Below, piece by piece: positions 26,758 to 34,292 of a DNA stretch of 46,651 bases. Under the pieces are notes generated by a model that saw only the letters and a list, made by a program, of their open reading frames with translations, was not told the DNA's origin and did no database searches. The first letter of the stretch is position 1. Every line of letters starts with the position of its first letter. The DNA is from JBDTVS01 sp040007095 (GTDB lineage: Bacteria > Acidobacteriota > Vicinamibacteria > Vicinamibacterales > CAVVIG01), in NCBI GenBank assembly GCA_040007095.1, contig JBDTVS010000224.1, positions 1 to 46,651 of the forward strand, written 5' to 3'. The translations under genes and the position numbers were made by a program.

Positions 26758-27813
26758 ATGAACAAGACACACACGCACGTCACCGGCGCGCTCCTGATCC
26801 TGACCTTCCTGCTGGCCCCCGCGATCGTGGGCGCCGACATCATTGAACAGATTCTGGTCAAGGTGAACGGGGAGATCTTCACGAAAACCGACCTCGAAAC
26901 CCGACAGGTGGCGGCGCTTCGCCAGCGCAACGTTCAGGGCGAACAAAACGACGAACAGCTTCGGCAGGCCCTGGCCCAGATCACGCCGCAGATCATGACG
27001 GAAGCCGTCTCCGAGATGCTGCTCGTGCAGCGAGCGAAAGAGCTCGGCTACAAGATGACCGACGAGCAGTTCACGCAGGCCGTCGACAACATCAAGAAAG
27101 AATACAAGCTCGACACTGACGAGAAGTTTCAGGCGGCGCTCAAGCAGGAAAACATGGCGATGTCGGACCTGCGACGTCAGTTCGAGCGCTCGATGCTGGT
27201 GCAGCGCGTGGAGCAGACCGAAGTATTCGGAAAGATTGCGATTTCCGAGGAAGAAGCCCGCAAGTATTACCAGGCCCACCTCGACGAGTTCACCACGCAG
27301 GCCGCGGTGACCATGCGGGAAATCCTCGTGGGGCTGCCCAACGACGGCAAAGGGGCGACCGAGGCTCAGGACGCTGCGGCGAAGGAGAAGGCCGAGCAAC
27401 TGCGGACGCGCGCCCTGGCCGGCGACAATTTCATGAAGCTCGCCGAAGAGACCTCGGACGCGCCCTCCCGTGCGAACGCGGGGCTGATCGGGCCGCTGAG
27501 CCTCAGCGATCTGTCGCCAGACCTGCGCAAGGTGATCGAGGCAACCAAGCCAGGCGACGTCACCAGGCCGATTCGTGCGGCCCGCGGATACCAATTCTTC
27601 AAGATCGAGTCGTTGACGACCGCCGAGACCATGCCGTTCGAACAGGCACGCGAGCAAATCAACGATCGCGTGTTCACGGGCAAGCGGAAGGACGAGTTCG
27701 ACAAGTATCTGACCAAGCTGCGGACTCAGGCGATCATCGACTGGAAGAACGACGACGTGAAGAAAGCGTACGAGGAGGGACTCACGGCTCAAGCCAAGCC
27801 GGCCGCCCAATAA
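26758..27813 (+). CDS. SurA-like periplasmic peptidyl-prolyl isomerase/chaperone
   Basis: 351 residues. A signal peptide is clear (about 1-26, hydrophobic GALLILTFLLAPAIVGA, cleavage near ADI). The SurA_N-like helical region follows (DIIEQILVKVNGEIFTKTDL, about 26-190). A parvulin (rotamase) domain covers about 205-310 with AAVTMREILVGLP, the EETSDAPSRANAGLIGPLSL segment and DVTRPIRAARGYQFFKI. Such proteins help outer-membrane proteins fold in the periplasm. An outer-membrane beta-barrel gene lies 2.6 kb downstream. The start lacks a Shine-Dalgarno sequence and sits right after an AT-rich hairpin. Confidence 0.88.
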   Translation: MNKTHTHVTGALLILTFLLAPAIVGADIIEQILVKVNGEIFTKTDLETRQVAALRQRNVQGEQNDEQLRQALAQITPQIMTEAVSEMLLVQRAKELGYKMTDEQFTQAVDNIKKEYKLDTDEKFQAALKQENMAMSDLRRQFERSMLVQRVEQTEVFGKIAISEEEARKYYQAHLDEFTTQAAVTMREILVGLPNDGKGATEAQDAAAKEKAEQLRTRALAGDNFMKLAEETSDAPSRANAGLIGPLSLSDLSPDLRKVIEATKPGDVTRPIRAARGYQFFKIESLTTAETMPFEQAREQINDRVFTGKRKDEFDKYLTKLRTQAIIDWKNDDVKKAYEEGLTAQAKPAAQ

Positions 27814-27846
27814 GCGACGCCGCGACGAAAGCCAGAAAGAATCTCG

Positions 27847-28380
27847 ATGGATGCTGCGTCGAACGCGCCTGACCAGAGGACTCCAGCGTCGACATCTTGG
27901 TACGCCGTGTGGACGCGCTCGCGGCACGAACAGGTCGTGCGCGACCAGCTGGCGCGGAAACACTTCGAGGCGTTCCTGCCCACGATCACCCGTTGGAGCC
28001 GCTGGAAGGACCGGAAGAAGAAGGTCGACTGGCCGTTGTTCCCCGGATACTGCTTCGTTCGTTTCGATCCTGCCGACACGCTGCCCATTCTCAAGTGCAC
28101 CGGCGTCGTGAACATCGTGTCGTTTGATGGAAAGCCCGCACAGATTCCCGACTACGAGCTCGACAGCATCCGTCTGCTGATCGGCAGCGAGCTTCAATTC
28201 GATCCGTGTCCGATGATTCGCGAAGGCATGATGGTGTCGGTTGTTCACGGCCCGTTGCGCGGCGTCGTGGGCCGCCTGATGCGCAAGGACACGAAGCGGG
28301 CGACCCTTGTCCTCGCCGTTGATTTGATTGGCCAGGGCGTCAGCGTCGAGGTCGACGCCGCCGACGTCAAGGCCTACTAG
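27847..28380 (+). CDS. NusG-family transcription antiterminator (UpxY/RfaH-like paralogue)
   Basis: 177 residues. The NGN domain (about 18-115) starts with WYAVWTRSRHEQVVRDQLAR and has FEAFLPTITRWSRWKDRKKK with WPLFPGYCFVRF, the pattern of specialised NusG paralogues such as UpxY. A KOW-like segment follows (IREGMMVSVVHGPLRGVVGR, about 124-143). These proteins ride on RNA polymerase and act on selected long operons, often for surface polysaccharides. It is 34 bp after the SurA-like gene. The core nusG usually sits beside secE and rplK, which are absent here. Its stop codon abuts an inverted copy of the dispersed 95-bp repeat. Confidence 0.85.
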   Translation: MDAASNAPDQRTPASTSWYAVWTRSRHEQVVRDQLARKHFEAFLPTITRWSRWKDRKKKVDWPLFPGYCFVRFDPADTLPILKCTGVVNIVSFDGKPAQIPDYELDSIRLLIGSELQFDPCPMIREGMMVSVVHGPLRGVVGRLMRKDTKRATLVLAVDLIGQGVSVEVDAADVKAY

Positions 28381-28472
28381 TGGGCTGTCTCCTCGGAACC
28401 GCTAGCGGCCGCTCCGTTGTCGCGACCGGAAAATGTCGGTCGAAAACGGGGTCAAGGGATACGCTTCAGCGC
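28375..28472 (-). repeat. Dispersed 95-bp repeat, copy B (inverted, after nusG-like gene)
   Basis: Read on the minus strand it aligns with copy A (16319-16414) over its whole length, including a perfect 19-bp block, and shares GAGGAGACAG followed by CCCACTAGT with copy C. It begins inside the last codons of the NusG-like gene and fills most of the 109-bp spacer before dusB. An internal perfect palindrome CCGCTAGCGG lies in it. Confidence 0.65.
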
Positions 28473-28489
28473 GTGCAGGCCACTAGCTT

Positions 28490-29554
28490 ATGAAGATCGG
28501 TAACGTCACCCTCCCGTCTCCCTTCGTGGTCGCCCCGATGGCCGGCATGACCGACACGGCGTTTCGCCGGCTGGTCAAGCGCCACGGCGGCTGCGGCCTC
28601 GTCGTCACCGAGATGGTGAGCTCGGAAGGTCTCGTGCGCGGGATTGACCGCACGCTGGAGTACGCCGAGTACACCGAGGAAGAGCGCCCGATCTCGATCC
28701 AGATCTTCGGCGGCGATCCGCAGACCATGGCCGGCGCGGCGCAGATCGTCGAAGGCATGGGCGCAGACATCGTTGACATCAACATGGGCTGTCCCGTGTC
28801 GAAGATCGCCAAGCACAACGCGGGCTGCAGTCTCATGCGCGAGCCGGCACATGCCGCCGCGGTGGTGTCGGCGATGACCAAGGCGGTCAAAATCCCCGTC
28901 ACGGTCAAGATGCGGGCCGGGTGGGATGATTCGGACAGGAACGCGCCGCTGCTTGCGAAGATGGTCGAAGACGCTGGCGCCGCCGCCGTCACGGTCCACG
29001 GCCGAACCGCCGCCCAGAGCTATTCCGGATGGGCGGATTGGGATCTCGTCGCGCGGATCGCGGATACGCTCAGCATTCCGGTGTTCGGCAGCGGGGACTG
29101 CGTGGAGCCGGAGGCGGTCGTGACGCGCTGGCGCGCCGGTGTCGAAGGCGTGCTCGTCGGCCGAGGCGTCCTGCGCAATCCCTGGATTCTGGCGCAGTCG
29201 GTGGATTTGGCCGCCGGACGCCCGCCACGGAAGGTGTCGCTCGCCGATCGCGGTCAATTTCTCCTCGACTACATCACGCTCCTGCGACTCGAGCGCGTGC
29301 ACGAGCCGACCGGGTTCAGACACTCGGCGCCGGCCAGGAACGAGGTTCCCGCCGACGGGCACCGCGCGATCGGTCACGATCGATGGGTCGTCAACAAGAT
29401 TCGGGCCCTTGGCTCCTGGTACACGAAAGGGCTCGACAACGGATCGCACATCCGCACGGCTATCAACACGGCCGATTCGATCGATAGGCTTGCCGAGATC
29501 GTCGACACATTTTTTTTCACAGCGTCGGCCGGTTCGAACGCCGCTCCAGTCTGA
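28490..29554 (+). CDS. dusB: tRNA-dihydrouridine synthase (DusB type)
   Basis: 354 residues. The FMN-binding TIM barrel begins KIGNVTLPSPFVVAPMAGMT. The DUS signature is VDINMGCPVSKI with the likely catalytic Cys at 101. KMRAGWDD, VTVHGRTAAQSYSG and GVLVGRGVLRNPW are further family motifs, and the helical tRNA-binding domain covers about 245-345. The enzyme reduces uridines in the D-loop of tRNA using NADPH. The segment around residues 275-300 (TGFRHSAPARNEVPADGHRA) looks longer than usual. It stands alone after the inverted repeat. Confidence 0.92.
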   Translation: MKIGNVTLPSPFVVAPMAGMTDTAFRRLVKRHGGCGLVVTEMVSSEGLVRGIDRTLEYAEYTEEERPISIQIFGGDPQTMAGAAQIVEGMGADIVDINMGCPVSKIAKHNAGCSLMREPAHAAAVVSAMTKAVKIPVTVKMRAGWDDSDRNAPLLAKMVEDAGAAAVTVHGRTAAQSYSGWADWDLVARIADTLSIPVFGSGDCVEPEAVVTRWRAGVEGVLVGRGVLRNPWILAQSVDLAAGRPPRKVSLADRGQFLLDYITLLRLERVHEPTGFRHSAPARNEVPADGHRAIGHDRWVVNKIRALGSWYTKGLDNGSHIRTAINTADSIDRLAEIVDTFFFTASAGSNAAPV

Positions 29555-29602
29555 CCCTGACTTGAGCGACGGGTCGCCATTCCGTCAGTCAGCGTGGCCA
29601 CA

Positions 29603-30298
29603 ATGTCGACGACACGTCACCGCGACGGGGGCCGAGCCATCGTTGGAAGGCTCATTCTGGCGCTGGCGACCGTCAGTGCGCTGATCGGTCCTGCCTGCAG
29701 CAATCAGCCAAAGACAACCATCGAGCCCGTCTATGATCCGCAAACGGGCGTCCTTCGTCTGCTGAAATACGACACAGACGGCGATGGGAAAGTCGACACG
29801 TGGCGCTACATGGACGGCGCCCGCGTCATTCGCGTCGAAATCGATCGCGACCGAGACGGCCGGATCGACCGCTGGGAGCACTACGACGTCAATCGAAACC
29901 TCGCGAAAATCGGCATCTCTCTTGCTGGAGACGGTGTTGAAGACGCCTGGACATACCTCGGCGTCGACGGCCATGTCGATCGCATCGAATCGTCACCCCT
30001 GCGAGACGGCAAAATCGAGCGGGTCGAATACTTCGACCGCGGCGTGTTATCGCGGGCCGAAGAAGACACTGACGGCGACGGCCGGATCGACAAATGGGAA
30101 ACATACGAAGCAACCCGCCTGGTCATGGTGGCGTTCGATACGACCGGTCGCGGCATCGCGGATCGGCGGATGGTCTACGGCGACAATGGATCGGTACGGG
30201 TGGAAATCGATGCCCGCGGCAACGGTCACTTCGAGCCGGTGACCGAGCCGCCGGGTGCCGGGCCGGCGGGTGGCGGCGGCCAGGCCCCGCAGCGCTAG
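29603..30298 (+). CDS. Exported protein with EF-hand-like Asp-rich repeats (probable lipoprotein)
   Basis: 231 residues from ATG 29603; a GTG three codons upstream is also possible. The N-terminus is a signal peptide (IVGRLILALATVSALIGPAC) ending in a cysteine, though the lipobox is not ideal. The mature part has repeated motifs: YDTDGDGKVDTWRY, IDRDRDGRIDRWEHY and EDTDGDGRIDKWETY, plus degenerate versions. Each D-x-D-x-D-G-x-(I/V)-D resembles a calcium-binding loop followed by an aromatic strand. The tail is Pro/Gly rich. I do not recognise a named family; an envelope calcium-binding role is inference. The gene ends next to palindromic element copy 2. Confidence 0.75.
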   Translation: MSTTRHRDGGRAIVGRLILALATVSALIGPACSNQPKTTIEPVYDPQTGVLRLLKYDTDGDGKVDTWRYMDGARVIRVEIDRDRDGRIDRWEHYDVNRNLAKIGISLAGDGVEDAWTYLGVDGHVDRIESSPLRDGKIERVEYFDRGVLSRAEEDTDGDGRIDKWETYEATRLVMVAFDTTGRGIADRRMVYGDNGSVRVEIDARGNGHFEPVTEPPGAGPAGGGGQAPQR

Positions 30299-30457
30299 TC
30301 CCCTGGAAGCGTGATGAGTCAGCTCATTCCCGGGCGGGGCATCCCGCCTCGCTGCGTTGCGACTCCCTCAAATATGTCCAATATTCTCGGTCGTCGCGCC
30401 TTGCGATCCGGGCGCCGCGCTCCGGGACTTATGCAACCCATCACGCTTCCAGGGGAC
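30298..30457. repeat. Palindromic dispersed element, copy 2, with 19-bp perfect terminal inverted repeats
   Basis: Termini GTCCCCTGGAAGCGTGATG (30298-30316) and its exact reverse complement (30439-30457) bound a 160-bp unit. The interior carries two blocks nearly identical to copy 1 at 15.2 kb. The left end touches the stop codon of the upstream gene, and the right end supplies AGGGGA, the best ribosome-binding site for the next gene. No transposase is present, so it would be non-autonomous if mobile. Confidence 0.75.
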
Positions 30458-30459
30458 CA

Positions 30460-31689
30460 GTGAGCTGCGCAGCAAGAGGCGTCGGGTCCGCGCTTTTCCT
30501 GTTGATGCTGTTGTCCTTCGCGCCGGCGCCGGCGTTCGCGCAGCAGGATCCCAACGGGCCGGATCCATCGAAGGTGACGATCCGGTTGGGGCCGGTGTCG
30601 TTGAACCCGACCATCTCCATCGCCAACATCGGCGTCGATTCGAACGTCTTCAACGAGGCGACCGATCCAAAACATGATTTCACGGCGACGATTTCTCCCC
30701 GGACCGAGCTCTATATGCGGTTTCTGGGCACCTGGTTCACCGGCCTGCTGAGCGAAGACCTCGTCTGGTATCAGAAATACAGTTCCGAGCGTCAAGCAAA
30801 CAGCACCTACGGCCTCGCGTGGAAATGGCCGTTGACCCGGCTCACCGTCAATACCAGCGCGAGCCATACCAGCACGCGCGAACGATCCGGCTATGAAATC
30901 GACTCGCGCGCGGAGCGCGCGCAGAACGCCTTCAGCGCGGGCGCCTCGTTTCGTTTTCTCGTGAACACCGGCATCGAGTTCACCGCGCGCAGAGACACGA
31001 TCGACTACGATTCGGCGGTGCAGTTCGACAGCGTGAACCTGCACGACGAGCTGAACGTCAATGGCACGACGATGACGGTCGGGCTGACTCAGAAGGTGAC
31101 CCCGCTGACGACAGCCACCTTCGCCGTCAGTCGGCGCGAGGATCGATTTCCGTTCAATCCGCTGCGCGATTCCAACAAGACCGAAACCCGGCTGTCGGTC
31201 GCGTTCGACCCGCTGGCGCTTCTCAAAGGCAACCTGTCGATCGGGTATACCGATTTCCAGCCGCTGTCGCCGGCGTTTCCGAAGTACACCGGCGCGACGC
31301 TCGCCGCCACCCTCTCTTATTCGCTGTTCGAGGTTACCAAACTCACGCTCACAGCCGATCGCCAGGTCGAAAATTCCTATGACATCACGCAGCCGTATTT
31401 CATCCAGAGCGGCGTCGCTCTCGAGATCGCGCAGCAGATTCACGGCCACTTCGACGTGGTCGGGCGAGGCGGCTTCGAGAGTCTCGACTATCGAGACCGC
31501 GTGGACGTCCTGGTCGACTTCGCGAATCGGACCGACCACGTCTTCAGGTACGGCGCCGGCCTCGGCTATCACCAGGGAAAGCACCTCCGGATCGGGTTCA
31601 ATTTCGATCAGGCGCGGCGCGACTCCGTGGTTGGATCGCGCGCGTTCACACGACCCACGTTTGGAACCTCAGTTACCTACGATTTCTAG
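30460..31689 (+). CDS. Outer-membrane beta-barrel protein
   Basis: 409 residues from GTG 30460, chosen because AGGGGA lies 3-9 bp upstream and a signal peptide follows at once (ALFLLMLLSFAPAPAFA, cleavage before QQD). The mature protein is a series of alternating amphipathic strands (for example LYMRFLGTWFTGLLSEDLVW and LTVNTSASHTSTRERSGYEI), and it ends SVTYDF with a terminal Phe, the usual BamA-recognition end. It resembles the barrels of exopolysaccharide loci (BBP2/EpsL-like), but the exact family is uncertain. It could be a client of the upstream SurA-like chaperone. The start site is provided by the end of a palindromic repeat. Confidence 0.82.
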   Translation: MSCAARGVGSALFLLMLLSFAPAPAFAQQDPNGPDPSKVTIRLGPVSLNPTISIANIGVDSNVFNEATDPKHDFTATISPRTELYMRFLGTWFTGLLSEDLVWYQKYSSERQANSTYGLAWKWPLTRLTVNTSASHTSTRERSGYEIDSRAERAQNAFSAGASFRFLVNTGIEFTARRDTIDYDSAVQFDSVNLHDELNVNGTTMTVGLTQKVTPLTTATFAVSRREDRFPFNPLRDSNKTETRLSVAFDPLALLKGNLSIGYTDFQPLSPAFPKYTGATLAATLSYSLFEVTKLTLTADRQVENSYDITQPYFIQSGVALEIAQQIHGHFDVVGRGGFESLDYRDRVDVLVDFANRTDHVFRYGAGLGYHQGKHLRIGFNFDQARRDSVVGSRAFTRPTFGTSVTYDF

Positions 31690-31700
31690 TGGAAGCTTAA

Positions 31701-32438
31701 GTGACCCTGCGTCTCGGGTGTGATCTCGACGGCGTGTTCGCCGACATGGACTCTGAGTTGATCCGGCACGCGAAGGCGCTGTTCGGTGAGGCCGCGTTCC
31801 GCATTCCGCCCGCGCCAATGCCCGGACAGCCGTCGCACGCTCCAGCGGCCGCGTCCACCCAAACCCAGACGAATGCAACTGGTCTCGGGACCATGGACAT
31901 GAGCGAGCGCCAGCAGCGTCGGCTCTGGCGCCACGTCGAAGCGATCGACGGATTCTGGGAAACGCTGAAGGAGATCGAGCCCGGCAGCGTCGAGCGCCTC
32001 GCGGCCCTCGCGAGCGAGCGTCGGTGGGAAGTGATCTTCCTGACGAAACGGCCCGAGTCCGCCGGGCACACGGCGCAGAGACAAAGCCAGCGCTGGTTGC
32101 AGGCGCACGGTTTCAACCTGCCCAGTGTGTTCGTGGTCCAGGGCTCGCGCGGCCGCATCGCCGATGCGTTGAAGCTTGATTTCGTCGTCGACGATCGACC
32201 GGACAACTGTGTCGACGTCGTCTGCGAGTCGACGACGCGCGCCCTTCTCGTGTGGCGGGAGGACGAGACGCTGCTGCCGGCGGGCGCCAGGCGGCCCGGT
32301 GTTCAGGTCGTCTCGTCGATGGCTGAATGTTTGTCGCTGCTCGAACAGGTCAAGGAATCGGGCCGCGAGCGTCCAGGTGTCGTCGGCTGGCTGAGGCGTC
32401 GGCTTGGCTACGACGAGTCGGACGCCCACTCTCGGTGA
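31701..32438 (+). CDS. HAD-superfamily phosphatase (5'-nucleotidase-like)
   Basis: 245 residues from GTG 31701. HAD motif I is CDLDGVFADMD with catalytic Asp 8 and Asp 10. Motif II is VIFLTKRPES (about residue 115), and motif IV is DFVVDDRPDNC (about residue 160), in which the paired Asp bind magnesium. The pattern is closest to the NT5C/5'-nucleotidase-like HAD group. Residues 40-70 are a low-complexity insert rich in Ala, Thr and Gln. Substrate is unknown. It lies 11 bp after the barrel gene and is followed by a short cruciform repeat. Confidence 0.8.
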   Translation: MTLRLGCDLDGVFADMDSELIRHAKALFGEAAFRIPPAPMPGQPSHAPAAASTQTQTNATGLGTMDMSERQQRRLWRHVEAIDGFWETLKEIEPGSVERLAALASERRWEVIFLTKRPESAGHTAQRQSQRWLQAHGFNLPSVFVVQGSRGRIADALKLDFVVDDRPDNCVDVVCESTTRALLVWREDETLLPAGARRPGVQVVSSMAECLSLLEQVKESGRERPGVVGWLRRRLGYDESDAHSR

Positions 32439-32458
32439 CCAGAACACTTTTCGTTTGT

Positions 32459-32539
32459 ACGTAGTGTCCGCCTTCAGGCGGACGATCACGGTCCGGCTAA
32501 AGAGCTTGTGAAGAAATCGCGTCAGCCGGGACACTTCGT
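32459..32539. repeat. Cruciform repeat element (GTGTCCGCC family)
   Basis: The ends ACGTAGTGTCC (32459-32469) and GGACACTTCGT (reading GGGACACTTCGT, 32528-32539) are imperfect inverted repeats. Inside are two hairpins: GTCCGCC-TTCA-GGCGGAC (32466-32483) and GTCCGGCT (32491-32498) with AGCCGGGAC (32524-32532), the second opened by 25 bp. The unit lies between convergent genes. Confidence 0.55.
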
Positions 32540-32563
32540 CCAGTCGGAAAACGCGCGGCCACG

Positions 32564-32905
32564 CTAACGAAGGTCGAGCAGCGCATCCAGTCCCACCTCC
32601 TCGAAGTCGTAGACGAGCGCTGACGCCAGCGAATCGCCGAAACGCGCGCCCAGATCGTCGTGCGCGGGATGGCGGAGATAGGCCGCCAGCCCGGCGGCGT
32701 CGTCGAAATCGATCGCGACGAGGTAGTCGGCGGTGTCGGGCATCCCCGCTTCGTAGCCAGCGCCGTGAACGATTCGGCGCCCGACCCGCGCACTCCGGAC
32801 CGTCGGGATCTCGCGGAGCGCGCGCTCGAACGCTTCGACCAAACGCTCGCGCTGAGCGTCCGACAATGTCGGCAAAGGTTTCAGCAAGACGAGGTGAGAA
32901 ACCAT
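32564..32905 (-). CDS. Dabb-domain (stress-responsive alpha/beta-barrel) protein
   Basis: 113 residues from ATG 32905, chosen because GGAG lies about 9 bp upstream and the protein starts MVSHLVLLKPLPTLSDAQRE, the typical Dabb beginning. Other family features are ALREIPTVRSARVGRRI, YLVAIDFDDAAGLAAYLRHP and a final helix. Dabb proteins are small dimeric ferredoxin-like folds; some are stress-induced and others act in polyketide cyclisation, so the function here is open. It converges with the HAD gene across a repeat element and diverges from the DUF2752 gene. Confidence 0.82.
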   Translation of the reverse strand: MVSHLVLLKPLPTLSDAQRERLVEAFERALREIPTVRSARVGRRIVHGAGYEAGMPDTADYLVAIDFDDAAGLAAYLRHPAHDDLGARFGDSLASALVYDFEEVGLDALLDLR

Positions 32906-33146
32906 GATCGATTCTCCAGGATGATCTTCCGCTCTCCTCGCGCGGGTCCAACGTCTCACCTCACAGAACAGAGCGCGTCGAAGAACCGTATCATCTTATC
33001 GAGACGGCGCCGAGCGTCAGCCACCTCAGAGCGACAACCGGACATCAAGGCGGGGGTTGCCGCGGAAAGCCGGTCGTGGATCCTGAGGTCGGGTTGGAGC
33101 ACGTTCGCGCTGCGCCGCGACTATAATTCCGACGATTCAAGTCGAG

Positions 33147-33533
33147 ATGCCGCTGCCAAAGATCCACGGGACGTTTCTGTGCATGGCGGTCGTGGTCCTG
33201 CCGACGCTGTTTGCGTTCGACCCGGCGGCGACATGGTGGTTTCCGTCGTGCCCGCTGCGATCGCTGACCGGGTGGCTGTGCCCACTTTGCGGCTCACTGC
33301 GCGCCATTCACGCGCTGGTGCACGGTGATCCTTTAGTCGCGCTGGCGCTGAACCCGCTGGTGACGGCTGGCGTATTGATCGGTATGGCGGCGCTTGTCAG
33401 CGACGCCGTTCGTCCGGTCCGAACTCCGGTCCGAACGACGCGGTTCGAGGGACTGCTCGCACGCTGTTTCGGCGCCCGAGGTCTTGCGGTGGCGTTCGCA
33501 TTCGCGGTGCTGCGCAACCTGCCTCGCGCTTAA
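33147..33533 (+). CDS. DUF2752 family membrane protein
   Basis: 128 residues. The DUF2752 signature is visible: a Cys-Pro (CPLRSLTGWLCPLCGSLRAI, Cys at 35, 45 and 48) followed by HALVHGDPLVALALNPLVTA and three hydrophobic segments (about 10-25, 63-88 and 108-122). The function of the family is unknown. A perfect TATAAT lies 20-25 bp upstream (33122-33127) but no matching -35 is seen at 16-18 bp. The next gene, another membrane protein, starts 44 bp downstream, so the two may be cotranscribed. Confidence 0.82.
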   Translation: MPLPKIHGTFLCMAVVVLPTLFAFDPAATWWFPSCPLRSLTGWLCPLCGSLRAIHALVHGDPLVALALNPLVTAGVLIGMAALVSDAVRPVRTPVRTTRFEGLLARCFGARGLAVAFAFAVLRNLPRA

Positions 33534-33576
33534 GACGGTCTTTAGGGTGGATGGCTCAATAGACCGGGAGAAAACC

Positions 33577-34251
33577 ATGGAATCACCGGAAGCGATCGCC
33601 GCCGAGTACCTTCGCCGCGGCACCATGATCGACATCGGCAGCGCAATCTCGCGCGGCTGGGAGCTGGTTCGAGACAACCCGGGTGTGCTCATCGGCGCGA
33701 CAGTCCTCGGCTGGCTGATTTCGGTGGGCATCGCGTTTGTTCCGGTCGTGGGCTGGGTGGTGGCGATCGTCCTCATCGGCGGCCTCGACTACATGTTCCT
33801 GCGGCGCATTCGCGGAGAGGCCGTTCAGATCGGCGACGTCTTCGCGGGGTTCAACCGCGCATTTCTCAACCTGTCGTTGACCGGACTGGTCAAATGGTTG
33901 CTGACGTGTCTGGGGCTGGTTCTGTGCATCCTGCCCGGCATCTACCTTGCGGTCGGCTACGTCTTCGCGCTGCCGCTGGTCATCGACAAGAAAATGGAGT
34001 TCTGGCCGGCCATGGAAGTAAGCCGCCAGGTCGTACACCGTCACTGGTGGTCGACGCTTGGGCTCCTGATCGTGCTGTGGCTCGTCGCTTTCGTGGGCTT
34101 CCTCCTGTGCGGAGTGGGCGCACTGATCAGCGTTCCAGTAGCGTCTGCCGCCTTCATGTATGTGTACGAAGACCTGTTTGGCGAGATAGCCGCGCCCCAA
34201 TCCTTAATGGAAACGACGGCCAACGTGGGAGAGCCAGGCGCTCCGGTCTGA
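33577..34251 (+). CDS. Polytopic membrane protein (GPDP/DUF975-like)
   Basis: 224 residues from ATG 33577, 7 bp after a GGGAG ribosome-binding site. After a soluble N-terminus (MESPEAIAAEYLRRGTMIDI) it has about five hydrophobic segments, including GVLIGATVLGWLISVGIAFV, LVLCILPGIYLAVGYVFALP and LLIVLWLVAFVGFLLCGVGA. The middle motif (LPGIYLAVGY..ALPLVIDKKM) followed by AMEVSRQVVHRHWW resembles integral membrane proteins of the GPDP membrane-domain/DUF975 group. No catalytic residues are evident. It ends convergently with the molybdenum-hydroxylase operon. Confidence 0.72.
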   Translation: MESPEAIAAEYLRRGTMIDIGSAISRGWELVRDNPGVLIGATVLGWLISVGIAFVPVVGWVVAIVLIGGLDYMFLRRIRGEAVQIGDVFAGFNRAFLNLSLTGLVKWLLTCLGLVLCILPGIYLAVGYVFALPLVIDKKMEFWPAMEVSRQVVHRHWWSTLGLLIVLWLVAFVGFLLCGVGALISVPVASAAFMYVYEDLFGEIAAPQSLMETTANVGEPGAPV

Positions 34252-34292
34252 GAAACGTCGAGAACGGCGCTCCCGGAACGCCGGTTCGGGTT

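Noticed and set aside
30094..30459. N-terminal extension of the barrel frame upstream of GTG 30460
   Set aside because: It would overlap the lipoprotein gene and run through the palindromic element; the signal peptide and ribosome-binding site fit the GTG start.
30319..31584. Minus-strand open frame of 421 codons opposite the outer-membrane barrel gene
   Set aside because: The plus strand has a signal peptide, beta-strand pattern and terminal Phe; the antisense frame shows no domain.
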